A stretch of 64,000 nt of DNA, taken from positions 355,106 through 419,105 of the forward strand of contig NZ_VJYI01000010.1 in NCBI RefSeq assembly GCF_008065375.1, written 5' to 3'. Shown piece by piece: positions 36,701 through 43,536 of the stretch. Made by a program: the position numbers and the translations under genes. The notes under the pieces are model-generated. The model made no database searches, was not told where the DNA came from, and worked only from the letters and a program-made list of their open reading frames with translations. Source of the stretch: Nonomuraea sp. SYSU D8015 (GTDB lineage: Bacteria > Actinomycetota > Actinomycetes > Streptosporangiales > Streptosporangiaceae). Within the stretch, counting starts at the first letter, position 1, and the number at the start of each line of letters is the position of its first letter.

Positions 36701-37232
36701 CCGCCAGCCGACCCTCGAGATCACGGTGCGGGTCGTGGTGCCCAAGCACCAGGTGGCGATCGACGTGGGCGCAGGCAAGGGCCTGACCGACGCCGCCGGC
36801 GACGCGTGGACGGCCGACCGCAAGTACGTCCAGGGCTCCCACGGCTACGTCGCCACCCAGAACAGGACGCAGAGCACGTCCAGGACCATCGCGGGGACCG
36901 ACGACCAGGCCCTGTTCAGGACCGCCCGCGAGGGCATGCTGGAGTACCGCTTCGACGGCGTGCCCGCCGGGACGTACACCGTCGAGCTGGACTTCGCCGA
37001 GATCCGGAACACGCAGATGGGCAAGCGCGTGTTCGACGTGCTGGTCGAGGGGCAGCTGGCGATCCCGGCGCTCGACCTGGCCCTGGAGGCGGGCACGTAC
37101 ACGGCCGTCACCCGGCAGTACACGGTGAAGGTCACCGACGGCCAGCTCAACGTGCGTTTCGCCACCCGCCAGGGCTCGACGATCGTCAACGCCGTGCGCA
37201 TCTCGGAGCGGCCCGACAAAGCGGCTCCTTGA
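33726..37232 (+). CDS. Secreted multidomain subtilisin-like protease (S8)
   Basis: The product is 1168 residues. Signal peptide (RRRAILAGIITVAGLFVPQA, cut near VHAAP), propeptide to about 150, then the S8 domain with Asp186 (TIDSGAQFDHPEL), His233 (GHGTHVTG) and Ser401 (GTSMASPHV). Downstream are carboxypeptidase-regulatory-like beta domains (about 470-560, 560-640 and 830-900), a beta domain with WIGTNGFVTFAPD, and a C-terminal malectin-like domain from about 1010 (AIDVGAGKGLTDAAGDAW). GTG start follows AAGGAG. Accessory domains suggest anchoring to protein or carbohydrate. Confidence 0.93.
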   Translation: MPPTLRRRAILAGIITVAGLFVPQAAVHAAPDPGKIDKTVQAELDQDGKATFWVRMKGAADLSGARRAATKQARAELVFEAKTERAETSQQGLRKLLDARDADYTSYWIVNAVRVTADEKLAGEIAKLAEVERLEPVRTLSLPEPVPGKAEAKANAVEWNIDRVGAPRVWSETGNRGEGIVVATIDSGAQFDHPELAASYRGRNPDGSVTHDYNWFDPARVCPTSAPCDNNGHGTHVTGTMAGANGIGVAPGAKWIAAKGCELNTCTDASLLAAGQWILAPTDLSGRNPRPDLAPDIVNNSWGGDGFDPWYKETVEAWIAAGIFPAFANGNEGPACDTSGSPGQYAISYSAGGFDVNNALYNRSSKGEGEGGEIKPNIAAPAVNVRSSTPGGSYDSYTGTSMASPHVAATVALIWSASPGLQGDVAATRPLLDTTAIDVDDTACGGTAADNNIWGEGRLDAYAAVRAAPAGDVGDLSGTVTAEGAPVAGVTVTVSGPMSRTVTTGADGRYAIPRLLAGEYEITAAKFGYGAATATAAITAGQATTADVTMTRKPTGVVSGTVTTAGTPEPGATVLAAGTPVSAVTDAGGRYSLTLPHGTYDLTITPASRCSSGATSAVTVAGDPGDVVVKDVELPLRGDGFGYTCRGGAQAYVAGTEKLALTGDDEAVQVTLPFPVPFYGTGQNKAWIGTNGFVTFAPDKIVTASNGRLPTTSTPNNAIYPYWDDLTVDAQAGIYTAVTGTAPHRVFVVEWRNVTFYNDTAQRISFAALLGEDGSIGFRYKDVESEREQGTSATVGIENATGTDALLYSYEEAALSAGQGIAFTASRHGLVTGAVTDANDGDPLAGATVRLGDVATFTTGADGAFYGQVPAGDYEVVVSKEHYGTFTKTVTVAPGTVTRIDTALITGRVSASAAELTVVMPGEATRTRTLELTNLGSPTAYTVTGETWASVTPAAGELAKGQAVTLRVTVSSAGVAPGTFRAGKLLVKSASGRQPTLEITVRVVVPKHQVAIDVGAGKGLTDAAGDAWTADRKYVQGSHGYVATQNRTQSTSRTIAGTDDQALFRTAREGMLEYRFDGVPAGTYTVELDFAEIRNTQMGKRVFDVLVEGQLAIPALDLALEAGTYTAVTRQYTVKVTDGQLNVRFATRQGSTIVNAVRISERPDKAAP

Positions 37233-37238
37233 CCTGTT

Positions 37239-37530
37239 CCTCGCCCTGAAGGACGAGGATTCCCGTGCTGCCTTCGGCAGGAGCTCGGGGCGCGTCCGCG
37301 CCCCGAGCTGTGGAAGGGGACGCTTGACGCTTCAGCCGACCCGGTGTGACGTGTGCGCCGGGTGGATCGTGACGACGACACCGCCGGTGTAGCGGGCTTT
37401 GCCGAATAGCAGCGCCGCCCGACCTGAGGTCCTTGGTCTGGGCTCCGGACTTCCTGCTGCCAGGCACCCCTATCGGGGGCCGCGTTCATTCCCGGCCTGA
37501 AGGCCCAAGGCTCCCCGTGGACCTTCGGTA
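37239..37530. mobile_element. Possible IS200/IS605-type end remnant
   Basis: Two related foldback segments lie 255 bp apart: 37239-37258 (CCTCG...CGAGG around CCTGAAGG) and 37492-37505 (CGGCCTGAAGGCC). Each is followed by AGGATTCCCGTG or AGGCTCCCCGTG and then CCTTCGG. Such CCTGAAGG foldbacks followed by GGNTTCCC are, from memory, usual at the ends of actinomycete tnpB-type elements. No tnpA or tnpB frame is left. A strong hairpin (37282-37309) in between may end the protease transcript. The gap 37233-37571 otherwise holds nothing I recognise. Confidence 0.4.
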
Positions 37531-37543
37531 AAACTGCGGCGCG

Positions 37544-37575
37544 GCATGCGGAGCTCCCTTAGAGTCTCCGCATGC
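37544..37575 (+). promoter_or_regulatory. Inverted repeat covering the amidohydrolase start codon
   Basis: GCATGCGGAG (37544-37553) and CTCCGCATGC (37566-37575) are perfectly complementary with 12 bases between. The right arm contains the ATG at 37572. In RNA the start codon would be paired; in DNA the site could be an operator. No ribosome site is seen before the ATG. Confidence 0.55.
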
Positions 37576-38747
37576 TGCTCTCCGTCGATCTACCCGACAC
37601 GGTGCGTGACGCGCTGCTCGCCCCGCTCGTCGACCACCACTGTCACGGAGTACGGCGAGACGACCTGACCAGGGCGCAGTTCGAGCTGCTCATCAACGAG
37701 GGCGGCGGCGCGTCGCCGCCGGGCACCACCCATTTCGACACGCCGTTCGGGCTGGCGCTGCGCCGCTGGTGCGCGCCCCTGCTCGACCTGGAGCCGCACG
37801 CCCCGCCCGCCGTCTACCTCGCCCGCCGGGCCGAGCTCGGCGCCGCCGAGGTCAACAGACGGCTGCTGGCCGCGGCCGGAGTGGTGGCGTTCCTGGTCGA
37901 CACGGCGCCAATGGACGTCAACGCGGGGGACGCCGAGCTGCTGTCGGCCGCCGAGATGGGCCGCCACGGCGGTGCGGCGGCCGACGAGCTGGTCAGGGTC
38001 GAGCAGATCGAGCGCGACGTGGCCGAGGTCGCCCAGGTCGCCGTCGACTACCTCGACAGCCTGGGCGAGGAGCTGACCGCCAGGGCCGCCCGTGCGGTCG
38101 GGCTCAAGACCGTCATCGCCGCCCTGTGCGGCCTCGACTTCGACCCGGCCCGGCCCAGCAGGGGGTCGGTGATCGCGGCGGCCAACCGGCGGCTGGCCGC
38201 GCCCAAGGAGCCCCTCACCGACCCGATCCTGCTGCGCCACCTGCTGTGGAGCGCGATCGACGTGGCCAGGGAACGCGCGCTGCCCGTCCAGTTCCACACC
38301 GGCTTCGGCTGCGAACAGGGCACCGCCGGGCCCGACCTGCACCGCACGGACCCGGCCAGGCTGACCACGCTGGTCGCCGCGCTGCAACCGGCCGGGGTGC
38401 CGATGATCCTCCTGCACTGCTACCCGTTCCACCGCCACGCCGCCTACCTCGCCGGCCGCTACCCGCACGTCTACGTCGACGTCGGTCTCGCGCTGCCGCA
38501 CACCGCCGCCGCCTCGGCCCGCGTCATGGAGGAGCTGCTGGAGCTGGCGCCGTTCCACAAGCTGCTGTTCAGCTCCGGCTGCCGGGGCGTGGCCGAGAGC
38601 TGTCTGCTGGGCGCCCTCTACTACCGGCAGGCGCTGGGCGCGGCGCTCGCGGCCAGGGTCGGCGCGGGGGAGTGGAGCCCGGGCGACGCGGCCAGGATCG
38701 CCCACATGATCGGCTCGGCGAACGCGCGCCGGATCTACCGATTGTGA
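37572..38747 (+). CDS. FluG-like amidohydrolase with altered metal site
   Basis: The product is 391 residues of the amidohydrolase-2 type. Ligand candidates DHHCHG (about 21-26), QFHTGFG and LLHCYPFHRHAAYLA are present. Where relatives read FSSDAFG, with the conserved Asp, this protein has FSSGCRG, so the Asp is Gly. The rest of the C-terminus (MIGSANARRIYRL) is normal. FluG-type domains are linked to glutamine or polyamine-related metabolism. Loss of the Asp suggests reduced or different activity. Confidence 0.8.
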   Translation: MLLSVDLPDTVRDALLAPLVDHHCHGVRRDDLTRAQFELLINEGGGASPPGTTHFDTPFGLALRRWCAPLLDLEPHAPPAVYLARRAELGAAEVNRRLLAAAGVVAFLVDTAPMDVNAGDAELLSAAEMGRHGGAAADELVRVEQIERDVAEVAQVAVDYLDSLGEELTARAARAVGLKTVIAALCGLDFDPARPSRGSVIAAANRRLAAPKEPLTDPILLRHLLWSAIDVARERALPVQFHTGFGCEQGTAGPDLHRTDPARLTTLVAALQPAGVPMILLHCYPFHRHAAYLAGRYPHVYVDVGLALPHTAAASARVMEELLELAPFHKLLFSSGCRGVAESCLLGALYYRQALGAALAARVGAGEWSPGDAARIAHMIGSANARRIYRL

Positions 38748-38791
38748 AGTCCTCCTCGCGGATAATCGGCCCACCACGGCCGCGATCCAGA

Positions 38792-38835
38792 CTGTGGGGG
38801 CGTGCCGGACGGCGATCGGCTTTTGGCCCCCACAG
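38792..38835. terminator. Inverted repeat after the amidohydrolase gene
   Basis: CTGTGGGGGC (38792-38801) and GCCCCCACAG (38826-38835) are a perfect 10-bp pair with 24 bases between. It may end transcription. The remaining gap to 39064 (about 310 bp after the amidohydrolase stop) holds no gene I can support. Confidence 0.4.
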
Positions 38836-39064
38836 CGCACCTTCTCGTTGAGTTCCGCGAGTCGGCTCATTGGCGGGCGTCGTGGGGCACGTCGTAGGCG
38901 GCCATGGCTGCGGACAAGGCGGGATGGGAGGCGGGGCGACGCTTCGGTGGTAGGCGATGCGCTTGCCGATTCCGCCGCGGGGGCTGAGGGCATGGGCCTC
39001 CAGCGTAAGGCGTTCGTCTCGGACTGTAGCGACGTGGTGACGTTGAGCAGGGCCTCGGCGTGGA

Positions 39065-39700
39065 CTATTCAGTGGCGAGCGCGGCCAGCTCGGTCAACGT
39101 GCTGATGCGCCAGTCGGCCGCTGCCGCCTCCGGCTCGTCAGCCCACAGGTGCCCCCACGGGCCGCGCTGGATATGGGCGGTCCGGAGCCCGGCGGCTTGT
39201 GCCGGGGTGATGTCGTTGGCGGGGTGGTCGCCCACGTACACGATCTGGTCGGGCGTGGTTTCAGCGAAGTGGGTCAGCCGGGTGAAGAACTCTGGCCGAG
39301 GCTTGGCCACGCCCCACTCACCGGAGGTGGCGATCGCGTCGACCGGGAGGTCGAGCGCGCGGAGCAGCTCGGCTGCGCGGACCGTTTGGTTTCCGGCGAT
39401 CAGAACGCGGTGGCCGGCCGCGCGGAGATCGGTCAGTGCTCGCCGGACGTCGGGATACAGGTCTTCCTCCTCGATACGTTCGCCCCGGCCTGCGGCCTCG
39501 CGTGCGGCGTATTCGGCGTCCAGGTCGATGCCGGGGCGCAGCAACCTGAGGGCGTCGGCGTTGTCTCGGCCTTGCGCGACGACGGCGCCCACGAGGGCGG
39601 ACAGCGTGTGCCGGGGGACATTGAGCCAGTCAGCCCAGGAGGCCCAGTAACGGTCGTCGCGGAGGATGGTTTCCCCGACATCGAAGGCGAAGGTCAGCAC
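39065..39700 (-). CDS. HAD superfamily hydrolase
   Basis: The product is 211 residues. Motif I is FDVGETI with the nucleophile Asp7, motif II is LIAGNQT, Lys is in GVAKPRPEFF, and motif IV is VYVGDHPANDI. The helical cap lies between residues 15 and 90. Probably a phosphatase of small metabolites. Start is GTG. Confidence 0.88.
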   Translation of the reverse strand: MLTFAFDVGETILRDDRYWASWADWLNVPRHTLSALVGAVVAQGRDNADALRLLRPGIDLDAEYAAREAAGRGERIEEEDLYPDVRRALTDLRAAGHRVLIAGNQTVRAAELLRALDLPVDAIATSGEWGVAKPRPEFFTRLTHFAETTPDQIVYVGDHPANDITPAQAAGLRTAHIQRGPWGHLWADEPEAAAADWRISTLTELAALATE

Positions 39701-39835
39701 CGACTGAGCTTATGAGGTGGCAGGGGGCAGTTCCCCGTGGGCCGCACGGCCAGGCGGAGGCCTGGGCGGGGATGCCTACCGTGCGGCTGCACTCAGTGGT
39801 GCCGGCTGTATTCGAAAGCAGACCGGGGCGGTGGG

Positions 39836-40297
39836 TCAGTGGTGGGGGCGGCCGTCGAGGCAGGCGCCGAGCTTGGTGCCGACGACCTGCATGGCGTCGG
39901 CCAGGGCGGCCGTCTGCTCCGGCGTCAGGTGGTCGAAGAGGATCTCGCGCAGCGCGCGGGCGTGCTGCGGGGCGATCGCCGCGATGACCGCCCGCCCCTC
40001 GTCGGTGATCTCCGCAACGCTGGCCCGGCCGTCGCTGGCGTCCGGGCGCAGCCGTACGTAGCCGCGGTCCACGAGCTTGCTCACCCGGTGGCTGAGCCGG
40101 CTGATCGACACGTTCCCGACGGCGGCCAGGTCGCTCAGCCGCAGCGGGCGGGTGGCCAGCTCGTTGAGCAGGCCGTACTCGATGTGGACCAGGCCGTGGG
40201 CCCGGAAGGTGCGCTCCACCTGCGGGATGCCGACGAGCATGACCGCGAGCAGGCCCTGCCACGCACGCTGCTCGTCCTCGCCGAGCCCTTCGACCAA
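39836..40297 (-). CDS. MarR family regulator
   Basis: The product is 153 residues. The winged helix reads RLSDLAAVGNVSISRLSHRVSKLVDRGYVRLRPDASDGRAS. The only fitting start is TTG at 40297, since the doxX stop lies in frame six codons upstream; GGGGG lies about ten bases before it. It is co-transcribed with the DoxX-like gene, 15 bp after its stop, and probably controls it through the sites at 40666-40726. Confidence 0.85.
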   Translation of the reverse strand: MVEGLGEDEQRAWQGLLAVMLVGIPQVERTFRAHGLVHIEYGLLNELATRPLRLSDLAAVGNVSISRLSHRVSKLVDRGYVRLRPDASDGRASVAEITDEGRAVIAAIAPQHARALREILFDHLTPEQTAALADAMQVVGTKLGACLDGRPHH

Positions 40298-40312
40298 CCG
40301 GAACCCCCACGG

Positions 40313-40663
40313 TCAGATGCGTCCCACCACGATGACGACGGCCATCGCCAGCAAGACCAGATTAACCGCGAAGTTCTCCTTCCGCCTCCGATGCACCTGC
40401 GCTGCGACGATCATCATGATCCCGAGCCCCGCGGCGGCGATGGGGGTGAGGACGGGCGCGATCCCGGTGGCCCACGGCAGCACCAGGCCCAGCGCGCCGA
40501 GCACCTCCAGCGCGCCGATCCCTCTGATCTGCTGCTGGCTGAAATCCTCGACGTACGGCATGCGCGGCTGGAGCCGCTCCTTGGGCTGGCTGAGCTTCCC
40601 GGCGCCTGCGGCGAGGAACGCGACGGCGAGCAGGCCCTGCACGACCCAGAGGAAGACGTTCAT
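40313..40663 (-). CDS. DoxX-like membrane protein
   Basis: The product is 116 residues with four hydrophobic helices. The family pattern is VVQGLLAVAFLAAGAGKLSQP, then GALEVLGALGLVLPW. DoxX-like proteins are often controlled by MarR or HxlR regulators and respond to oxidative or thiol stress. GAAGGG precedes the ATG and forms part of the first operator box. Confidence 0.88.
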   Translation of the reverse strand: MNVFLWVVQGLLAVAFLAAGAGKLSQPKERLQPRMPYVEDFSQQQIRGIGALEVLGALGLVLPWATGIAPVLTPIAAAGLGIMMIVAAQVHRRRKENFAVNLVLLAMAVVIVVGRI

Positions 40664-40665
40664 AG

Positions 40666-40726
40666 CTTGACCCTTCAAGTTTCTCGGGGAGCCTCGACTG
40701 CAGACCCAAATGCTTGAAGGGACAAG
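40666..40726. promoter_or_regulatory. Two MarR operator boxes before doxX-marR
   Basis: CTTGACCCTTCAAG (40666-40679) and CTTGAAGGGACAAG (40713-40726) are the same box, CTTGAAGGG(T/A)CAAG, in opposite orientation. Each is itself a CTTG-N6-CAAG palindrome. The first covers the doxX ribosome site; the second, 34 bp further upstream, probably covers the promoter. This is a good candidate for autoregulation by the MarR protein. Confidence 0.75.
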
Positions 40727-40866
40727 TATTTCTTTGTGTCACTGCTGACCTGCTCGGACGTCCGCCGTACCCTTGCTGTGCGCGGGCGAGGCCGACTCGC
40801 GCCGAGGCGCGTGAGCTGGTTTGCTTGAGGCCGTCACAACACACCCGATCCGAGCGGGGGCTCCCC

Positions 40867-41649
40867 ATGCGCACTGTCGAACCCGAGGTCTTCATCGTCG
40901 CCCGTCCGGCGCTCGACTACGACGAGCTGGCCCGCTACCTGGCCGAGGTCGGCGGAGAGAGCTGGCTGGAGCGGCTCGACCGCGGCGACCTCGACGCGCA
41001 GAACCTCGCCGAGTTCGCCGGCCGGCTCTGCTACCGCTCCTTCGAGCCGGGGCTCAACCCCAACGTGGTGCGCATCAGGGAAAACCAGGACGACTATCTG
41101 CGTAACATCCTGGCCAGCGCGCACGGGTCCGTCCTTGAACACGTCAGTTTCAGCTTCGTGTTGCACAATGTGAGCCGTGTTCTGACTCATGAACTTGTCA
41201 GGCATCGCCCCGGCGTGGCGATCTCCCAGGAGTCGCTGCGGTTCGTCCGCCTTGACGAGCTGCCGTTCTGGTTCCCGGAGTGGGCGCGGGAAGACGACGA
41301 GTTGATGAAGCGGGCCACGGCCGTGCTGGAGCAGCTGGAGCAGTTCCAGCTGTGGATGGCCGATCACTTCGGGCTCGACGAGGAGGGCGTGCCGTTCTCG
41401 GAGAAGAAGCATCGCACGTCGTTCATGCGCAGGTTCGCCCCTGAGGGCGTGGCGACCGGGCTGGTGTGGACCGCGAACGTGCGCACGCTGCGGCACACGA
41501 TCGAGGCCCGCACCGCGGTCGGCGCGGAGGAGGAGATTCGCCTGCTGTTCCAGCGCATCGGCGAGCTCATGCGCCAGGAGGCCCCCGCACTCTTCGGCGA
41601 CTACGTCGTCGAGGACGGGGCCTGGATCCCAGGCTGGCGCAAGGTCTGA
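40867..41649 (+). CDS. thyX: Flavin-dependent thymidylate synthase
   Basis: The product is 260 residues. The ThyX signature appears in the variant form LVRHRPGVAISQESLRF at about 114-130; SVLEHVSFSFVLHNVSR precedes it and TLRHTIEARTA follows. The enzyme methylates dUMP using methylene-tetrahydrofolate, FAD and NADPH. GGGGG lies before the ATG. It stands alone, away from dapA or dapB genes with which thyX is often linked in actinobacteria. Confidence 0.93.
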   Translation: MRTVEPEVFIVARPALDYDELARYLAEVGGESWLERLDRGDLDAQNLAEFAGRLCYRSFEPGLNPNVVRIRENQDDYLRNILASAHGSVLEHVSFSFVLHNVSRVLTHELVRHRPGVAISQESLRFVRLDELPFWFPEWAREDDELMKRATAVLEQLEQFQLWMADHFGLDEEGVPFSEKKHRTSFMRRFAPEGVATGLVWTANVRTLRHTIEARTAVGAEEEIRLLFQRIGELMRQEAPALFGDYVVEDGAWIPGWRKV

Positions 41650-41716
41650 CCCACCCTGCCCCTCCTCGGGACAGGCCCGCCTCCGGGCTACGTCCTGGAC
41701 CTCCGCCACACGGACA

Positions 41717-41857
41717 CGGGGAACCGGCCTCTGGCCTCGGGGAACCGGTCCCGGGCTGCCTCGGGGCGCGCCCTGGCCTCGGGGAACCGGCCCCAGATAC
41801 GGGGCGCGGGCCCCGGCCTCCAGAGTGCCCCGGCCTCCAGTGCGCCCCGGCCTCCAC
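41717..41857. repeat. Degenerate GC-rich repeats after thyX
   Basis: CGGGGAACCGG occurs three times (41717-41727, 41738-41748, 41780-41790), the last two inside an 18-bp identical unit that begins CTGGCCT. CCCCGGCCTCCA-like units follow three times between 41812 and 41857. The gap 41650-41981 contains no gene. The spacing is irregular, so these are decayed tandem repeats, not a CRISPR. Confidence 0.6.
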
Positions 41858-41981
41858 GGCGGTGGCGCCCTCGCGCCGCAGGCTCGATCTGCGGCCGTGA
41901 GCGCCTCGTCCTGGATCGTGCCGTCACCTGACGGCGCGGGCCTGGGAGCCCGTCAACGCGAGGCCACAGACGGCGCGGGGT

Positions 41982-42272
41982 TCAGGCGAGGGCGGGCATC
42001 ACGTAGACCTCGGCGCCTGGAGGCAGGGCGCAGTTGAGGCCGCCGAGGCCGCGGGCGTTCTCGCCGCACACGATCATGCGGATGTGCCTGCGGATGCGGC
42101 CGTAGTCGTCGCGCAGCCGCTCCTCCAGCAGCGGGTGCGTGCGGCGCAGCATGTCGAGGGCGGAGCCCAGGGTGGGCGGGGAGTCGCGGTCGGCGCCGAC
42201 GGCGAAGACCTTGACCTCCGTGCGCCCGCTCACCCACCGCCGCAGCGTGCTGGGCAGCACGAAAACGACCAT
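41982..42272 (-). CDS. MoaD/ThiS-like (ubiquitin-fold) protein lacking diglycine
   Basis: The product is 96 residues. The beta-grasp pattern is VVFVLPSTLRRWVSGRTEVK, a helix with LGSALDMLRRTHPLLEERL, then IRMIVCGEN and LPPGAEVYVMPALA. Members that carry sulphur or modify proteins end in Gly-Gly; this one stops at PALA. ATG at 42272 is used; GTGs at 42278 and 42291 are in frame. It follows the beta-propeller gene by 20 bp. I recall this pair as recurrent in actinobacteria. Confidence 0.75.
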   Translation of the reverse strand: MVVFVLPSTLRRWVSGRTEVKVFAVGADRDSPPTLGSALDMLRRTHPLLEERLRDDYGRIRRHIRMIVCGENARGLGGLNCALPPGAEVYVMPALA

Positions 42273-42292
42273 CGTCACGGGGCCGGCCACGA

Positions 42293-43372
42293 TCAGAGCA
42301 CCGCCGCGCGCACGGTCAGCACGTCGGGCAGGTGGCGGGCGACCAGCGACCACGTCTCGCCGTCGTCGCGCGAGCAGTAGACCTCGCCGTCGCGCGTGCC
42401 GAAGAACAACCCCGCCTCCGACGTGGACATCGCGTCCCTGAGCACGGTCGAGTACACCGGCTCCTCGGGCAGGCCCTGGCCGAACGGCTGCCACGTGGCT
42501 CCGGCGTCGTCACTGCGATAGACGCGGTAGCGATGGTCGACCGGCGTGCGGTCCATGTCGGCGTTGAGCGGCAGGACGTAGACCGTGTCGGGGCGCGACG
42601 GGTGCACGGCGATCGGGAAGCCGAAGTCCGACGGGAGCGAGGAGCCGATGTCGTGCCAGGCGCCGCCGAAGTCGTCGCTGCGGTAGACGCCGAAGTGGTG
42701 CTGCAGGAAGAGGCGGTCGGGCCGGGACGGATGCATGGCGACCTTGTGGACGCACTGCCCGAACTCCGGATATTGCTGACCTTCGGGCATGAAACGAGCG
42801 CGGATGCCCTGGTTGGCCGCCTCCCACGACAGGCCGCCGTCGGCCGTGCGGTAGAAGCCGCCCGTGGAGATCGCCACCCCCATGATCTTGGGGTCGGAGG
42901 GGTGAGGGATGATCGTGTGCAGGCACAGCCCGCCGCCGCCCGGCACCCACTGCGGACGGTGGGGATGCTCCCACAGCCCCTCGACGAGGCGGTAGGTGAC
43001 GCCGCGGTCCTCCGAGCGGAACAGCGCGCCCGGCTCGACGCCGGCCCACACGACGTGCGGCTCGGACGGGGAGGGCGTCAGCTGCCACACCCTGGTCAGG
43101 GTCGCCTCCGTCTTCTCCGGGAAGGCGATGGGCGGCTTCTGCGCCTCGCCCCAGGTCTTGCCGAGGTCGTCGGAGTACATGACGGACGGGCCGAAATGCC
43201 CGTATTCGATGCCGGCCAGCAACCGGGGCGTGGTGCCGCGCGTGTCGATGGCCACCGAGGGCACCGCGACCGTGGAGAACTGGATCGGCTCGACCTCGAA
43301 CGGGCCGCCGCCCGCCGAACGGGCGAGGAACAGGCCCTTGCGGGTGCCGATCGCGAGCATTGCGTCACTCAT
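42293..43372 (-). CDS. BNR/Asp-box beta-propeller (exo-sialidase-like) protein
   Basis: The product is 359 residues without signal peptide. Asp-box-like repeats include MYSDDLGKTWGEA, FRSEDRGVTYRLV, YRTADGGLSWEAA, YRSDDFGGAWHDI, YRSDDAGATWQPF and YCSRDDGETWSLV, about six blades. No sialidase active-site arginine motif is evident. It is cytosolic and operonic with the MoaD-like protein. Function unknown; a scaffold or substrate-binding role is possible. Confidence 0.85.
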   Translation of the reverse strand: MSDAMLAIGTRKGLFLARSAGGGPFEVEPIQFSTVAVPSVAIDTRGTTPRLLAGIEYGHFGPSVMYSDDLGKTWGEAQKPPIAFPEKTEATLTRVWQLTPSPSEPHVVWAGVEPGALFRSEDRGVTYRLVEGLWEHPHRPQWVPGGGGLCLHTIIPHPSDPKIMGVAISTGGFYRTADGGLSWEAANQGIRARFMPEGQQYPEFGQCVHKVAMHPSRPDRLFLQHHFGVYRSDDFGGAWHDIGSSLPSDFGFPIAVHPSRPDTVYVLPLNADMDRTPVDHRYRVYRSDDAGATWQPFGQGLPEEPVYSTVLRDAMSTSEAGLFFGTRDGEVYCSRDDGETWSLVARHLPDVLTVRAAVL

Positions 43373-43484
43373 AGCACGCTCCAAGAGTTCGCTTCGGGCC
43401 CATCGTGCCACGCTCGGCCGACAACTTCCGAGGACTGGGAGATTCCCCATCCGCCTGCCCGAGACGGCCGCGATCGCGTCCCGC

Positions 43485-43501
43485 ATTACCTGGCGGGTAA
43501 T
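43485..43501. promoter_or_regulatory. Palindrome before the XRE regulator gene
   Basis: ATTACC and GGTAAT, five bases apart, lie 36 bp before the XRE start in the region shared with the divergent propeller gene. Autoregulation by the XRE protein would fit. Confidence 0.45.
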
Positions 43502-43536
43502 CGTGACGCTTCCCCCCAGACGATAAGTTGCCCGGC

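Noticed and set aside
34149..36842. A long minus-strand frame inside the subtilisin gene
   Set aside because: Its translation is low-complexity Arg/Gly/Ala/Val-rich sequence with no family pattern, while the plus-strand protein has a full catalytic triad and domains.
38748..39064. A short plus-strand frame (38794-39105) after the amidohydrolase
   Set aside because: Its translation is Arg-rich without motif, it runs into the HAD gene on the other strand, and a hairpin overlaps its start.
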